A DNA stretch of 64,000 nucleotides from contig NZ_JBIUAG010000004.1 in assembly GCF_044547355.1 (NCBI RefSeq), forward strand, positions 372,001-436,000, read 5' to 3'. Positions within the stretch are counted from its first letter, which is position 1. The number at the start of each line of letters is the position of its first letter. Source of the stretch: Kutzneria sp044547355. Its GTDB lineage: Bacteria; Actinomycetota; Actinomycetes; Mycobacteriales; Pseudonocardiaceae. The notes below the pieces were generated by a model that saw nothing but the letters and a program-made list of their open reading frames with translations, did no database searches and had not been told where the DNA came from. The position numbers and the translations under genes were made by a program. Shown one piece after another: positions 1 to 8,604 of the stretch.

Positions 1-885
1 GACGTCGAACGTGAACGGCTCGGCGTACTCGTGGGTGTCGCCGATGGTGAGGGAACCGTCGAGCCGTTGCACGAGCAGGAGCTGCATCTTGTGCTCGGCG
101 GCGACGGAGGGCTGCGGCTGCCCGGCGCCGAGGGCGTCCAGGGCAGGGCCGCGATAGGCGGGGTAGTAACGGAAACTGTCGCCATCGGCGACGGAGGTGG
201 TCAGCACGGACTCGAGGGGATCGGTCTGCATCATCTGGAGCCGAACCCGCCGCACCGGCGCCTCGCCGGCGATTTCCCGCACCAGGCCGCCGAGCGCGGC
301 CCCGGTGCACAGCAGGACGAGGTCGGCCTCGAAGACGTCGCCATGGTCGTCCCGCACGCCGTGAGGCAGCAACGCCCGGACTTCCCGGCCGGGCAGCCAG
401 GTGTAGCGGCCGCTGGCCAGAAGGTGTTGGCGCAGCGCGGGTTGGGCCACCCGAGGCTCCACGGCGGCGTCCATCGAGCAGTGCAGGCCGCCGAGGAAGT
501 CGCCCCGCAGGGCGGGGTTCAAGGAGCGAACCTCGTTGGGCGCCAGCAGTGTCAGGCCACGGTCGGCCGAGTCGGGCCTGGCCACGACGTCCGAGGCGAC
601 GGCCAGCTCCAACGGGGTCCGCACGAGCGTGAGGGAGCCGTTGGCCCGGAACCCGACCCCGGGGACCTGACGGCCGATCTCCTCCCACAGCTCACGCGCC
701 CGCCGGGCGGTCGCCAGCTCCTCGCCGGGCGCCCGACCGCCGACCCAGACCAGCCCGAAGTTGCGCACGGAAGCGCCCCGGGCCTGCTGTTCCCGTTCGA
801 TCTGCACCACGTCGTGGCCACGGGAAACGGCCTGCCACGCGTGCATCGTCCCCAGCACGCCGCCACCGACCACGATCACTCGCAC
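1..885 (-). CDS. FAD-dependent oxidoreductase, TIGR03364/HpnW-like (3' end outside window)
   Basis: The protein begins VRVIVVGGGVLGTMHAWQA, a Rossmann fold with a GGGxxGT dinucleotide motif that binds the FAD adenosine. The next segment, RGASVRNFGLVWVGGR, is what I recognise as typical of the TIGR03364 amine-oxidase-like family, sometimes linked to phosphonate catabolism. About 295 residues are visible and the C-terminus runs off the window edge, so the substrate-binding end is not seen. GTG at 885 was chosen; a GTG six bases upstream (891) would add two residues. No phosphonate gene is visible on this side, so a general D-amino-acid or glycine oxidase-like role is equally possible. Confidence 0.75.
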   Translation of the reverse strand, partial: MRVIVVGGGVLGTMHAWQAVSRGHDVVQIEREQQARGASVRNFGLVWVGGRAPGEELATARRARELWEEIGRQVPGVGFRANGSLTLVRTPLELAVASDVVARPDSADRGLTLLAPNEVRSLNPALRGDFLGGLHCSMDAAVEPRVAQPALRQHLLASGRYTWLPGREVRALLPHGVRDDHGDVFEADLVLLCTGAALGGLVREIAGEAPVRRVRLQMMQTDPLESVLTTSVADGDSFRYYPAYRGPALDALGAGQPQPSVAAEHKMQLLLVQRLDGSLTIGDTHEYAEPFTFDV

Positions 886-980
886 GGACACGACCGTAGC
901 ATGGACTAGAGCAGTTACCAATACGTGACCTAAGGGCCAATCGAGGCCGAACAACCCCAGACGGCAGAATCGTCGCCGTG

Positions 981-3317
981 ATGTCGATTGAGCAGAGGAT
1001 CGCCGACGAGCTCGGCGTGCGGGACGGGCAGGTGACCGCGGCCGTCGGCCTGCTCGACGGCGGTTCGACGGTGCCGTTCGTCGCCCGCTACCGCAAGGAA
1101 GCAACCGGCGGCCTGGACGACGCCCAGCTGCGCACCCTGGAGGAGCGCCTGCGCTACCTGCGCGAGCTGGAGGAGCGCCGCACCGCGATCCTGGAGTCCA
1201 TCGCCGAGCAGGGCAAGCTGGACGACGCGCTGCGCGAGCAGATCATGTCCGCCGACTCCAAGGCGCGGCTGGAGGACATCTACCTGCCGTACAAGCCGAA
1301 GCGGCGGACCAAGGCCCAGATCGCCCGCGAGGCCGGCCTGGAGCCGCTGGCCGACGCGCTGATCGGCGACCCGACGCTGGACCCGCAGGCCACCGCGGCC
1401 GGGTACGTGGACGCCGAGAAGGGCGTCGCCGACGCGGCGGCCGCGCTGGAGGGCGCGCGGGCCATCCTGGTCGAGCGCTTCGGCGAGGACGCGGACCTGA
1501 TCGGCGCGCTGCGCGAGCAGATGTGGACCCGGGGCAGCCTGGTGGCCAAGGTCCGCGACGGCCAGCAGGAGGCCGGGGCCAAGTTCAGCGACTACTTCGA
1601 CTTCGCCGAGCCGTTCACCAAGCTGCCCTCGCACCGCATCCTGGCCATGTTCCGCGGCGAGAAGGAGGAGGTCCTCGACCTCACCCTGGAGCCGGAGGAG
1701 CCGGTCGAGGGCCAGCCGTCCGACTACGAGGTGCGCATCGCCTCCCGGTTCGGCATCGACAACCAGGGCCGCCCGGCCGACAAGTGGCTGACCGACACCG
1801 TGCGCTGGGCCTGGCGCACCCGCATCCTGGTGCACCTGGGCGTGGACCTGCGGGCCCGGCTGCGGTCCGAGGCCGAGGACGAGGCCGTGCGGGTGTTCGC
1901 GGCCAACCTGCGCGACCTGCTGCTGGCCGCCCCGGCCGGCACCCGCGCCACCATGGGCCTGGACCCGGGCTTCCGCACCGGCGTGAAGGTCGCGGTCGTG
2001 GACAGCACCGGCAAGGTGGTGGCCACCACCGCCATCTACCCGCACCAGCCGGCCAACCGCTGGGACGGGTCGCTGGCGACCCTGGCCAAGCTGTGCGAGC
2101 AGCACAAGGTGGAGCTGATCTCGATCGGCAACGGCACGGCGTCCCGGGAGACCGACAAGCTGGCCGCCGACCTGATCAAGCTGCGGCCCGAGCTGAAGCT
2201 GACCAAGATCGTCGTCTCCGAGGCCGGCGCCTCGGTGTACTCGGCCTCCGCGTTCGCCTCGGCCGAGCTGCCGGACATGGACGTGTCGCTGCGCGGCGCG
2301 GTGTCCATCGCCCGCCGGTTGCAGGACCCGCTGGCCGAGCTGGTCAAGATCGACCCCAAGTCCATCGGCGTCGGCCAGTACCAGCACGACCTGGCCGAGA
2401 CCAAGCTGTCCCGGTCGCTGGACGCGGTGGTCGAGGACTGCGTGAACGCGGTCGGCGTGGACCTGAACACGGCGTCGGCCCCGCTGCTGACCCGGGTGTC
2501 GGGCATCGGCTCGGGCCTGGCCGAGAACATCGTGCAGCACCGCGAGGCCAACGGCCCGTTCCGCTCCCGCGAGGCGCTCAAGGGCGTGGCCCGGCTGGGC
2601 CCCAAGGCGTTCGAGCAGTGCGCGGGCTTCCTGCGCATCCCCGGCGGCGACGACCCGCTGGACTCCTCCAGCGTGCACCCCGAGGCCTACCCGGTGGTGC
2701 GGCGCATCCTGACCGCCAACAACCTGGCGCTGACCGAGCTGATCGGCAACGGCGCCAAGCTGAAGGCGATCAAGCCGGCCGAGTTCGTCGACGACAAGTT
2801 CGGCCTGCCCACGGTCACCGACATCCTCAAGGAGCTGGAGAAGCCGGGCCGGGACCCGCGGCCGGCGTTCAAGACGGCGACCTTCGCCGAGGGCGTGGAG
2901 AAGCTCGGCGACCTCAAGCCGGGCATGGTGCTGGAGGGCGTGGTCACCAACGTGGCCGCGTTCGGCGCGTTCATCGACATCGGCGTGCACCAGGACGGTC
3001 TCGTGCACGTGTCGGCGATGTCGCGCACCTTCGTCAAGGATCCGCGCGACGTCGTGAAGTCCGGGGACGTGGTGCGGGTGAAGGTGCTGGACGTGGACAT
3101 CCCGCGCAAGCGGATCTCGTTGACGCTGCGTCTGGAGGACGAGCCGGAGCGCGGCGGTCCCGCCCAGAACAAGGGCGGCGGCGGTCCTCGGCGGCAGGAT
3201 CAGAACCGCGGCGGTGGCGGCGGCAAGCGTGGCGGCGGCGGACAGCCGCGCCGCGAGGAGCGTCCGGCCAACGGCTCCATGGCCGACGCGCTGCGCAAGG
3301 CCGGTTTCGGCAAGTAG
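981..3317 (+). CDS. tex: Tex-family transcription accessory RNA-binding protein
   Basis: At 778 residues this is full length for Tex. It starts MSIEQRIADELGV; a GTG one codon upstream (978) is also possible. The order is the N-terminal Tex helical region, a YqgF/RNase H-like core (GLDPGFRTGVKVAVVD), helix-hairpin-helix repeats (LTRVSGIGSGLAENIVQHR), and a C-terminal S1 RNA-binding domain from about residue 647 to 717 (PGMVLEGVVTNVAAFGAFID). The last 60 residues are a Gly/Arg-rich tail that probably adds nonspecific RNA binding. Tex proteins bind nucleic acid and associate with transcription; their exact role is not settled. The gene stands alone and ends at a strong hairpin. Confidence 0.95.
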   Translation: MSIEQRIADELGVRDGQVTAAVGLLDGGSTVPFVARYRKEATGGLDDAQLRTLEERLRYLRELEERRTAILESIAEQGKLDDALREQIMSADSKARLEDIYLPYKPKRRTKAQIAREAGLEPLADALIGDPTLDPQATAAGYVDAEKGVADAAAALEGARAILVERFGEDADLIGALREQMWTRGSLVAKVRDGQQEAGAKFSDYFDFAEPFTKLPSHRILAMFRGEKEEVLDLTLEPEEPVEGQPSDYEVRIASRFGIDNQGRPADKWLTDTVRWAWRTRILVHLGVDLRARLRSEAEDEAVRVFAANLRDLLLAAPAGTRATMGLDPGFRTGVKVAVVDSTGKVVATTAIYPHQPANRWDGSLATLAKLCEQHKVELISIGNGTASRETDKLAADLIKLRPELKLTKIVVSEAGASVYSASAFASAELPDMDVSLRGAVSIARRLQDPLAELVKIDPKSIGVGQYQHDLAETKLSRSLDAVVEDCVNAVGVDLNTASAPLLTRVSGIGSGLAENIVQHREANGPFRSREALKGVARLGPKAFEQCAGFLRIPGGDDPLDSSSVHPEAYPVVRRILTANNLALTELIGNGAKLKAIKPAEFVDDKFGLPTVTDILKELEKPGRDPRPAFKTATFAEGVEKLGDLKPGMVLEGVVTNVAAFGAFIDIGVHQDGLVHVSAMSRTFVKDPRDVVKSGDVVRVKVLDVDIPRKRISLTLRLEDEPERGGPAQNKGGGGPRRQDQNRGGGGGKRGGGGQPRREERPANGSMADALRKAGFGK

Positions 3318-3326
3318 CGCCTGGTC

Positions 3327-3352
3327 GGGGTAGCCGCTTCGGCGGCTACCCC
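3327..3352. terminator. Bidirectional hairpin terminator between tex and SRPBCC gene
   Basis: An 11-bp perfect stem, GGGGTAGCCGC / GCGGCTACCCC, closes a TTCG tetraloop. It lies 10 nt after the tex stop and covers the stop codon of the convergent SRPBCC gene, so it can serve both. There is no U-tract, as is usual in high-GC actinomycetes. Confidence 0.7.
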
Positions 3353-3768
3353 GCCAACACCTTCGCCAACGTGTCGAGCTGGGCGTTGACGCCCTGCTCG
3401 CGCCACTCCGGCTGCTCCATGTCGTCCAGGTACGCGCCCTGCTCGGCCAGCACGAGTCGCGTGCCCTCGCCGTCGGCGACGAACTCGACCGTGGTCTGCG
3501 AGACCGTGGACAGCTTGTCGCCGTCGTGCAGCGTGGCGCTGTAGACGATCCGCTCGCCGTCGACGATGTCCCGGTACGTGGCCTCGTACCGCAACTGCCC
3601 GCCGGCGGCGACTTCCGTTCCCCCGACCCGGAAATCCAGCTCGTGCCGGTGCCCGGGGGCCGTCAGCCAGCGGCCCTTGACCTCCGGGTCGGCCCAGGCG
3701 GCGAAGACCTTTCCGGGCGGCTGCGGGTAGTTCCGGTCGATGGTGAACGTCGAGTGCTTGACGGTCAT
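3346..3768 (-). CDS. SRPBCC family protein (AHSA1/START-like)
   Basis: The 140-residue protein has the AHSA1-type pattern: an early TIDRNYPQPPGKVFAAWADPE segment, then W-L-T-A-P, a central FRVGG, and a C-terminal helix (EQGVNAQLDTLAKVLA). These proteins form a hydrophobic-cavity fold that binds small lipophilic ligands. The gene starts 1 nt after the ArsR stop, and its ribosome-binding site (GAGGAGGAA) is built from the last Glu codons of ArsR, so translation is probably coupled. ArsR-SRPBCC pairs are common in actinobacteria; the ligand is unknown. Confidence 0.88.
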   Translation of the reverse strand: MTVKHSTFTIDRNYPQPPGKVFAAWADPEVKGRWLTAPGHRHELDFRVGGTEVAAGGQLRYEATYRDIVDGERIVYSATLHDGDKLSTVSQTTVEFVADGEGTRLVLAEQGAYLDDMEQPEWREQGVNAQLDTLAKVLAG

Positions 3769-3769
3769 G

Positions 3770-4090
3770 TCATTCCTCCTCGTCCAGTACGTCGGCGAGC
3801 CGGTCCAGCTTTCGCTCCCAGGCGGTGCGCCGCTCGCGCAGCCAGTCCTCGGCCGCCCGCAGCCCGGCCGGCTCGATCCGGCAGGTGCGGACCCGGCCGA
3901 CCTTCTCGGTGCGGACCAGCCCGCACGCCTCCAGGGCCTGTAGGTGCTGCACGACGGCGGCGAGCGTGATCGGCAGCGGCGCGGCGAGCTCGCTCACCGA
4001 CGCCGGTCCCCGGGTCAGCCGCTCGACCAGGCCCCGCCGGGTCGGGTCGGCCAGCGCCTGGAACAGCCGGTCCAACTCATGGTTAAGCAC
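3770..4090 (-). CDS. ArsR/SmtB-family winged-helix repressor
   Basis: The 106-residue protein reads MLNHELDRLFQALADPTRRG, the standard N-terminus of the ArsR subgroup paired with SRPBCC proteins, followed by the winged helix (SVSELAAPLPITLAAVVQHL). No cysteine metal-binding motif is present in the recognition helix, so it is probably not a classical metal sensor. GTG 4090 is chosen over the longer reading from 4117 because a promoter and its -10 box lie just upstream and would start the mRNA at this codon, giving a leaderless transcript. It probably represses itself and the downstream SRPBCC gene. Confidence 0.88.
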   Translation of the reverse strand: MLNHELDRLFQALADPTRRGLVERLTRGPASVSELAAPLPITLAAVVQHLQALEACGLVRTEKVGRVRTCRIEPAGLRAAEDWLRERRTAWERKLDRLADVLDEEE

Positions 4091-4139
4091 ACACTTGAGT
4101 ATCACCGTCTCCAACACTCAAGTCAACCCTTAAGTGTGC
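4089..4139 (-). promoter_or_regulatory. Promoter and repeated operator half-sites of the arsR operon
   Basis: On the minus strand TTGACT (4121-4126) and GATACT (4098-4103) are separated by exactly 17 nt, with the arsR GTG 7 nt after the -10. Three copies of an ACACTTGAG-like half-site overlap these elements: 4089-4099, 4114-4123 (ACACTCAAGT) and, inverted, 4128-4139 (CTTAAGTGT). The arrangement would let the repressor block RNA polymerase. Confidence 0.6.
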
Positions 4140-4149
4140 GGGCCCGAAC

Positions 4150-4202
4150 GTCATGAAGGGCCCCTTACTGACGTCCAACGTCAGTAAGGGGCCCTTCATG
4201 AC
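4150..4202 (-). terminator. 25-bp perfect hairpin downstream of the M4 peptidase gene
   Basis: Arms 4150-4174 and 4178-4202 are perfect reverse complements around a 3-nt CCA loop. The core is AAGGGGCCCTT flanked by CATGA and ACGTC. It lies 16 nt beyond the M4 stop codon and upstream of the arsR promoter, so it insulates the two units. It is far longer than needed for termination and resembles a dispersed palindrome. Confidence 0.6.
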
Positions 4203-4218
4203 ACAAAAATGGCGGGGG

Positions 4219-5661
4219 TCAGGCGGCGTCCTGGTCGAGCTGGGTGGCCTTGACGGCCTTGGCGACCTGGGCGCAGTCGTCGGCGGTGATGCCGGCGGCG
4301 CCGGCCTTGGCCAGGGCCTGGCACGAGGAGTTCAGCGCGTCGCCCACGTCGTGGAAGGTGGCGCTGGGGGTGAGGGTGTTCTCCACGCCCCACCAGACCT
4401 GGATGGCCTTGGCCAGGCCAAGGCCCCGCACGGTCTGGCCGTTGAAGGTGTCGCCGTCGGTGATCAGGTAGTCGGCCTTGTTGATCACGCCGTCGTTGAT
4501 GTGCACGTCGGGGTTGTCGGTGTCCCAGCCCGGGCCGTTCACGCGGTCGGGCTGCGCCTTCTTCGAGGAGCGAGGGTCCTTCATGTTGCGCACGGCGCCG
4601 ATCGCGGAGCCGGCGCCCAGCTGCCAGCGGTTGGAGCCCTGCACGTTGGGGTCGTTGGCGGTGATGGCGATGAACTGGCCGAAGACGTCGGACAGACCCT
4701 CGTTGATGGAGTCGGCTTGGCCGCCCTCCAGACCCGAGGTGTGCTGGGTGACGCCGTGGGTCAGCTCGTGACCGGTGATGTCGTCGGTGGTGACGCCCTC
4801 GCCGAAGGCCATCTGCTCGCCGTCCCAGAAGGCGTTGAGGTACGGGCAGTCCTCGCCCTGCACGCAGATCCGCACGGTGCCGCGCAGCGCCTTGCCGGTG
4901 CCGTCGTTGTAGTTGGCGCCGATCAGCGAGGTGAGGTCGACCCCGACCGAGTTCTTGTAGAAGTCCTGGGCGTTGCCGAAGAAGGTGTAGACGTTGTTGA
5001 CGTCCTGGACCGACGAGGCGGCCCCGCCTTCCTTGCGGCTGAGCTTGAACGTGGTGCCGCAGCGCACCGAGTTGTTGGTGCCGGACACGACCTTGCGGTT
5101 GGCGTCGCAGACGTCGCGGTTGACCGCCTCGCGGACCTCCGACCACGAGGTCAGCACCTGCTGCGAACCGGCCTTGACGACCTCGGTCCACTTGTCCTCG
5201 ATGGACGGACCGTGCACCACGACCTGGTAGGTGGGCACGGCGACCGACTCGCCGCGGGCGCCGCCCAGGGTGGCGTCGTACCAGTAGGCCTTGGGGGTGT
5301 CGGCGGTCAGCTTCGCGGCCGACAGGCCGCTGCGCTTGGCCACGTCGGCGATCGCGGTGGCGGCGGCCCCCGCGTCGGTGGCCGGGAACTGGCCGGCGGT
5401 GCGCTGCGTGGTCCGGCCGTGCCGGGCGACCACGTTCCCCTGCTGGTCCAGCACGTTGACCTGCTGGCCGCCGAACACCGGCACGCCGCCGATCGTCTGC
5501 TGGTAGCGGACCACGCTGCCGAACGGCATGGACTGCGCGGCCAGCTGCTGCATCGCCGGCGCCGCCATGGCCGGGCCCGCCGCGACGGCCGCGCTGGCCG
5601 CCATGGCGGCGACGGTCGCACCCGCGACCACCGCACCCGTGATAACTCGATTGCGTGACAC
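4219..5661 (-). CDS. Secreted M4-family (thermolysin-like) zinc metallopeptidase
   Basis: The 480-residue preproenzyme has an Ala-rich signal peptide (first about 34 residues, ending AMAA), an FTP/PepSY-type propeptide to roughly residue 180, and a thermolysin-like catalytic domain. The zinc site is H298-E299-L-T-H302 with the third ligand in NEGLSD (E321). The catalytic-domain histidine lies in DVHINDGVINKADYLI (H387). Cysteines near 185/201 and 266/272 could form disulfides after export. It probably degrades extracellular protein. It is followed by a very long hairpin and has no operon partners. Confidence 0.95.
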   Translation of the reverse strand: MSRNRVITGAVVAGATVAAMAASAAVAAGPAMAAPAMQQLAAQSMPFGSVVRYQQTIGGVPVFGGQQVNVLDQQGNVVARHGRTTQRTAGQFPATDAGAAATAIADVAKRSGLSAAKLTADTPKAYWYDATLGGARGESVAVPTYQVVVHGPSIEDKWTEVVKAGSQQVLTSWSEVREAVNRDVCDANRKVVSGTNNSVRCGTTFKLSRKEGGAASSVQDVNNVYTFFGNAQDFYKNSVGVDLTSLIGANYNDGTGKALRGTVRICVQGEDCPYLNAFWDGEQMAFGEGVTTDDITGHELTHGVTQHTSGLEGGQADSINEGLSDVFGQFIAITANDPNVQGSNRWQLGAGSAIGAVRNMKDPRSSKKAQPDRVNGPGWDTDNPDVHINDGVINKADYLITDGDTFNGQTVRGLGLAKAIQVWWGVENTLTPSATFHDVGDALNSSCQALAKAGAAGITADDCAQVAKAVKATQLDQDAA

Positions 5662-5796
5662 TCACACACCTCCGCAGGGATCCAGTCACCGGAAGCGACT
5701 GAATGCGCAGTGTGCGTAATCCTCACGTGTGAGCGCCCCCGCCGAAAGTATGAAGATCACCCAACGACCGGGGGAAGCAATTTCGGCATCCGCCAG

Positions 5797-6426
5797 CTAT
5801 GGCGTGACCCCGGCCCGGGCCAGCGCCGCCGCCGTCTGGGTGTCGGTGACCCGCCGGACCAGCAGCACCGCGAGCGTCGCCGCCACGGCCTCGACCGCCG
5901 TCATGACCAGCCACAGCGGCAGCTCGGAGTGCAGCGAGTAGGACCGCACCTCGGACGACACCACCAGCTGGCCCGCGTACTCGCGATGGAAGAACGTGAT
6001 CGGCGGCACCCGGCCGATGACCTCGGCGAGCAGGAACAGCAGCCACCACAGGGCGACGAAGCGCCGGGACGACGTGCGCCAGCCCGCGCTGGCGTCGACG
6101 ACGCTGAGCACCACCATGAACGGCAGCACGAAGTTGGCCGCCGGGATGAACCAGCTGCCGATCGTCCACCCCGGACTCCAGGGCATCGGCCTCGGCGCGG
6201 CGATGACCGCCGCGTTGGCCCAGGCCTGGTGCAGCCAGGCGATGAAAACGCCGGCCGCCACGAACAACACGAGGTAGTCCAGCGCCCCGAACACCGCCGG
6301 CCACCCCGTCCGCCACTCGCCCACGGTGTCGGCGGCGTGCAGGACGGCGGCGGCCACGATCAGGATCTGCGCGGCCATGGCCAGACCGCGTGGCGGCCGG
6401 ATCACCGCAACCGGCATGCACATCAT
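5797..6426 (-). CDS. DUF4328 membrane protein, copy 1 of 3
   Basis: About 209 residues with four predicted hydrophobic segments separated by a conserved WLHQAWANA...GWTIGSWFIPAANF region, the DUF4328 signature (WxxRxxxNA then GWxIGxWxxPxxNF). Start codons at 6426, 6423 and 6417 are all possible; the first has GAGGGG upstream. It is the most diverged of three adjacent paralogues and carries a longer loop before the last segment. Function is unknown; the family is common in actinobacteria. Confidence 0.8.
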   Translation of the reverse strand: MMCMPVAVIRPPRGLAMAAQILIVAAAVLHAADTVGEWRTGWPAVFGALDYLVLFVAAGVFIAWLHQAWANAAVIAAPRPMPWSPGWTIGSWFIPAANFVLPFMVVLSVVDASAGWRTSSRRFVALWWLLFLLAEVIGRVPPITFFHREYAGQLVVSSEVRSYSLHSELPLWLVMTAVEAVAATLAVLLVRRVTDTQTAAALARAGVTP

Positions 6427-6492
6427 TTTCCGTCCCCTCCCCGACCGCCAAAGTACGCCGGTCAAGGCCGCCGGGGAGAGGCAAAAACGGTG

Positions 6493-7089
6493 TCAGGCGC
6501 GGGCGACCGACTGCCATTCGGTGACGCGCCGGATCACCAGCACCGCGAGCACGGCCGAGACGACGTCGAGCCCGGCGGCCACGAAGACCACCCCGATGCC
6601 GTTGCCGTAGGTGGCGATCCGGGCGCAGACGTTCGACGCGAAGAAGCACAGCCACCAGCCGAGCACCAAGCCCTCGCCGCTGTCCTCCCGGTTCGGCGCG
6701 CTGGCCCGCCACACGTCGACCACGTACTGGTACGGGAACCAGAAGTTGACGATCGGGCAGATCCAGGCCCCGATCGCCCACCCCCGGCCCAGCCGCTGGG
6801 TGGCCGGCCCGGCCGCGATCTCGGCGTTCGACCGCACCTGCCACAGCCACACCACGAACACCACCGCAGCGGCGGCCAGCGCCAGCAGGTAGGCGACCGC
6901 GAGCGCCCCGGCCGGCGAGCTGAGCCCCCGCGCCTCCGCGATCGTCTCCAGCACATCGACCAGCGCCACCAGTCCGACCAGCGCGGACGCCGCGATCGAG
7001 ATCGCGCCGACCGACCGCCACTGCCGGTGGTTGCGCCGCTGGTCAGCGGACATCGGCGCGCCCAGCGGCGCACCGTGATTCGGTTCCAT
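6493..7089 (-). CDS. DUF4328 membrane protein, copy 2 of 3
   Basis: The 198-residue protein has four membrane segments. Between segments 2 and 3 it shows VWLWQVRSNAEIAAGP and GRGWAIGAWICPIVNFWFPY, the family core. A strong GGAGGGG precedes ATG 7089. It is much closer to copy 3 than to copy 1, for example in the WICPxVNxWFPYQ stretch and the downstream VVDVWRAS. Function unknown. Confidence 0.82.
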   Translation of the reverse strand: MEPNHGAPLGAPMSADQRRNHRQWRSVGAISIAASALVGLVALVDVLETIAEARGLSSPAGALAVAYLLALAAAAVVFVVWLWQVRSNAEIAAGPATQRLGRGWAIGAWICPIVNFWFPYQYVVDVWRASAPNREDSGEGLVLGWWLCFFASNVCARIATYGNGIGVVFVAAGLDVVSAVLAVLVIRRVTEWQSVARA

Positions 7090-7192
7090 TCCATCCCCTC
7101 CGGGTAACGAGCTTCCCGACCCGGAGCGGGACAGTACCGCCGAAAGGTCACGGATACGCCGGCATTTCGCGGCTCAGGCGACCGGCCGGCGC

Positions 7193-7777
7193 TTACGCGG
7201 TGAGCGCCTGCCAGTCGGAGATGCGGCGGATAACCAGCAGCGCCAGCACGCCGGAGGCCAGGTCCAGGACGCAGGCGGCGACCAGCGGCACGGCGTCGAC
7301 GATGCCGGCCAGCGTGATGAACCGGGTGAACAGCCACGACACCACGAAGGCCACCCACCACCACATGACCAGCCCTCCGGCGCGATCCCGGTTCGGCGTG
7401 CTGGCCCGCCACACGTCGACCACGACCTGGTACGGGAACCACAGGTTGACCACGGGGCAGATCCACGCCCCGATGACCCATTCCCGGGTCAGGCGCTGCC
7501 CGTGCGGGCCGACCAGCAGCTCCGCGTTGGCCCGCGCCCGCCACAGCCACATGACGAAGGCGACGGCGGCGACCAGCATCACGCCGGCGTTCACCCACAG
7601 CAGCACGTTGTCCAGCCCGGCCGCGCCGCTCACGTCGGCGATCGTCTCGGCCACATCGGTGACGAGCACCAGGGCGATCAGCGCCGAGGCGGCGATCGCG
7701 CGACGGCCGACCGGCTTCCAGTTCTTGGGCACGCGCCGGCCACGGGCGGTCGGCACAGTGGTCTTTGTTCTACTCAC
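7193..7777 (-). CDS. DUF4328 membrane protein, copy 3 of 3
   Basis: The 194-residue protein starts at GTG 7777 after AGGGGAGAG. It has a basic N-terminus (PTARGRRVPKNW) and four membrane segments with the core MWLWRARANAELLVGP and WVIGAWICPVVNLWFPY. The cluster reads copy 3, copy 2, copy 1 in transcription order, with gaps of about 100 and 66 nt, so one transcript or three short ones are both possible. Confidence 0.82.
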   Translation of the reverse strand: MSRTKTTVPTARGRRVPKNWKPVGRRAIAASALIALVLVTDVAETIADVSGAAGLDNVLLWVNAGVMLVAAVAFVMWLWRARANAELLVGPHGQRLTREWVIGAWICPVVNLWFPYQVVVDVWRASTPNRDRAGGLVMWWWVAFVVSWLFTRFITLAGIVDAVPLVAACVLDLASGVLALLVIRRISDWQALTA

Positions 7778-7820
7778 GGCTCTCCCCTGACGTCCTGCCG
7801 ACGACCTTAGGGAAACAACG

Positions 7821-8579
7821 TCACAAATCGAGCTGTGTTATGAAGCTGAAACGGTCGCCGCGATAGAGAGAACGGACACGCTCCACCGGCACGCCGGCGT
7901 CGTCCCTGGTCACACGGTGCAGCAACAACATCGGCACCGCCGGATTGGTGCCGATGAGCAGCGCTTCCCGCGGGGTGGCGAGCACCGTCTCCACCCGTTC
8001 CTCGGCGTGCGCCAGCACGATACCGACCGACCCTGTCAAATACGCGTACAACGACGTGGCCGGATCGAAGACGGACAACAGATCGGGAAAACGGCGAGCG
8101 GACAGATAGGTCGATTCCAGGCCGATCCGCTCCGAATCGGCCAGCAGCACCCGCTCGATGTGCAGGGCCGGGTCGCCGGGCTCGATGCCCAGGTCGGCGG
8201 CCAGCCGCTCGTCGGCGGCCATGTGCTCGCCGGTGACCAGGTAGCGGCTGGGCTCCACGCCCTGGCTGCGCATGCCCTCGGTGTAGCTGACCAGCGCCAG
8301 CGGCTGCACCAGCTTCGGCGGCGCGACGAACGTGCCCGCGCCCTGCCGGCGCACCAGCCGCCCCTCCAGCACGAGTTCGCTCACGGCCTGCCGGAACGTC
8401 ACCCGCGACACCTCGAACCGCTCGGCCAGCTCCCGCTCCGACGGCAGCGTCGCGCCCTCGCCCAGCTCCTCGATCAGGCCCAGCAGCCGTGACTTGACCG
8501 CGTAGTACCGCGGCACGCGCCCGTGCTCGGGGATGCCCGCGCGAACGGGCTCTCCGGCGCGGTGCGAGGGCGTTGGCAT
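7821..8579 (-). CDS. GntR-family regulator, HutC subfamily, DasR-like
   Basis: The 252-residue protein has an N-terminal winged helix (LPSERELAERFEVSRVTFRQ) and a C-terminal UTRA effector domain ending GVPVERVRSLYRGDRFSF. Both halves read closely like Streptomyces DasR, including VPRYYAVKSRLL and SYTEGMRSQGVEPS. DasR senses phosphorylated amino sugars and controls chitin and GlcNAc use. No amino-sugar genes are next to this copy, so it may act globally or be a paralogue with another ligand. It is divergent from the PPOX gene with only 25 nt between start codons. Confidence 0.88.
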   Translation of the reverse strand: MPTPSHRAGEPVRAGIPEHGRVPRYYAVKSRLLGLIEELGEGATLPSERELAERFEVSRVTFRQAVSELVLEGRLVRRQGAGTFVAPPKLVQPLALVSYTEGMRSQGVEPSRYLVTGEHMAADERLAADLGIEPGDPALHIERVLLADSERIGLESTYLSARRFPDLLSVFDPATSLYAYLTGSVGIVLAHAEERVETVLATPREALLIGTNPAVPMLLLHRVTRDDAGVPVERVRSLYRGDRFSFITQLDL

Positions 8580-8587
8580 GGTTGTCC

Positions 8588-8597
8588 AGCTTAGAGT
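8588..8597. promoter_or_regulatory. Back-to-back -10 boxes of the GntR and PPOX genes
   Basis: TAGAGT (8592-8597, plus) ends 7 nt before GTG 8605. TAAGCT (RC of 8588-8593, minus) ends 8 nt before ATG 8579. The boxes overlap, so RNA polymerase binding in one direction should exclude the other. Both mRNAs would have almost no leader. No clear -35 boxes were found. Confidence 0.4.
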
Positions 8598-8604
8598 GGG
8601 ACGG

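Noticed and set aside
930..3008. Long minus-strand open frame opposite tex (692 codons)
   Set aside because: It is a shadow of the strongly G/C-biased tex codons; the product is His/Gln/Gly-rich without a family, and the plus-strand gene is certain.
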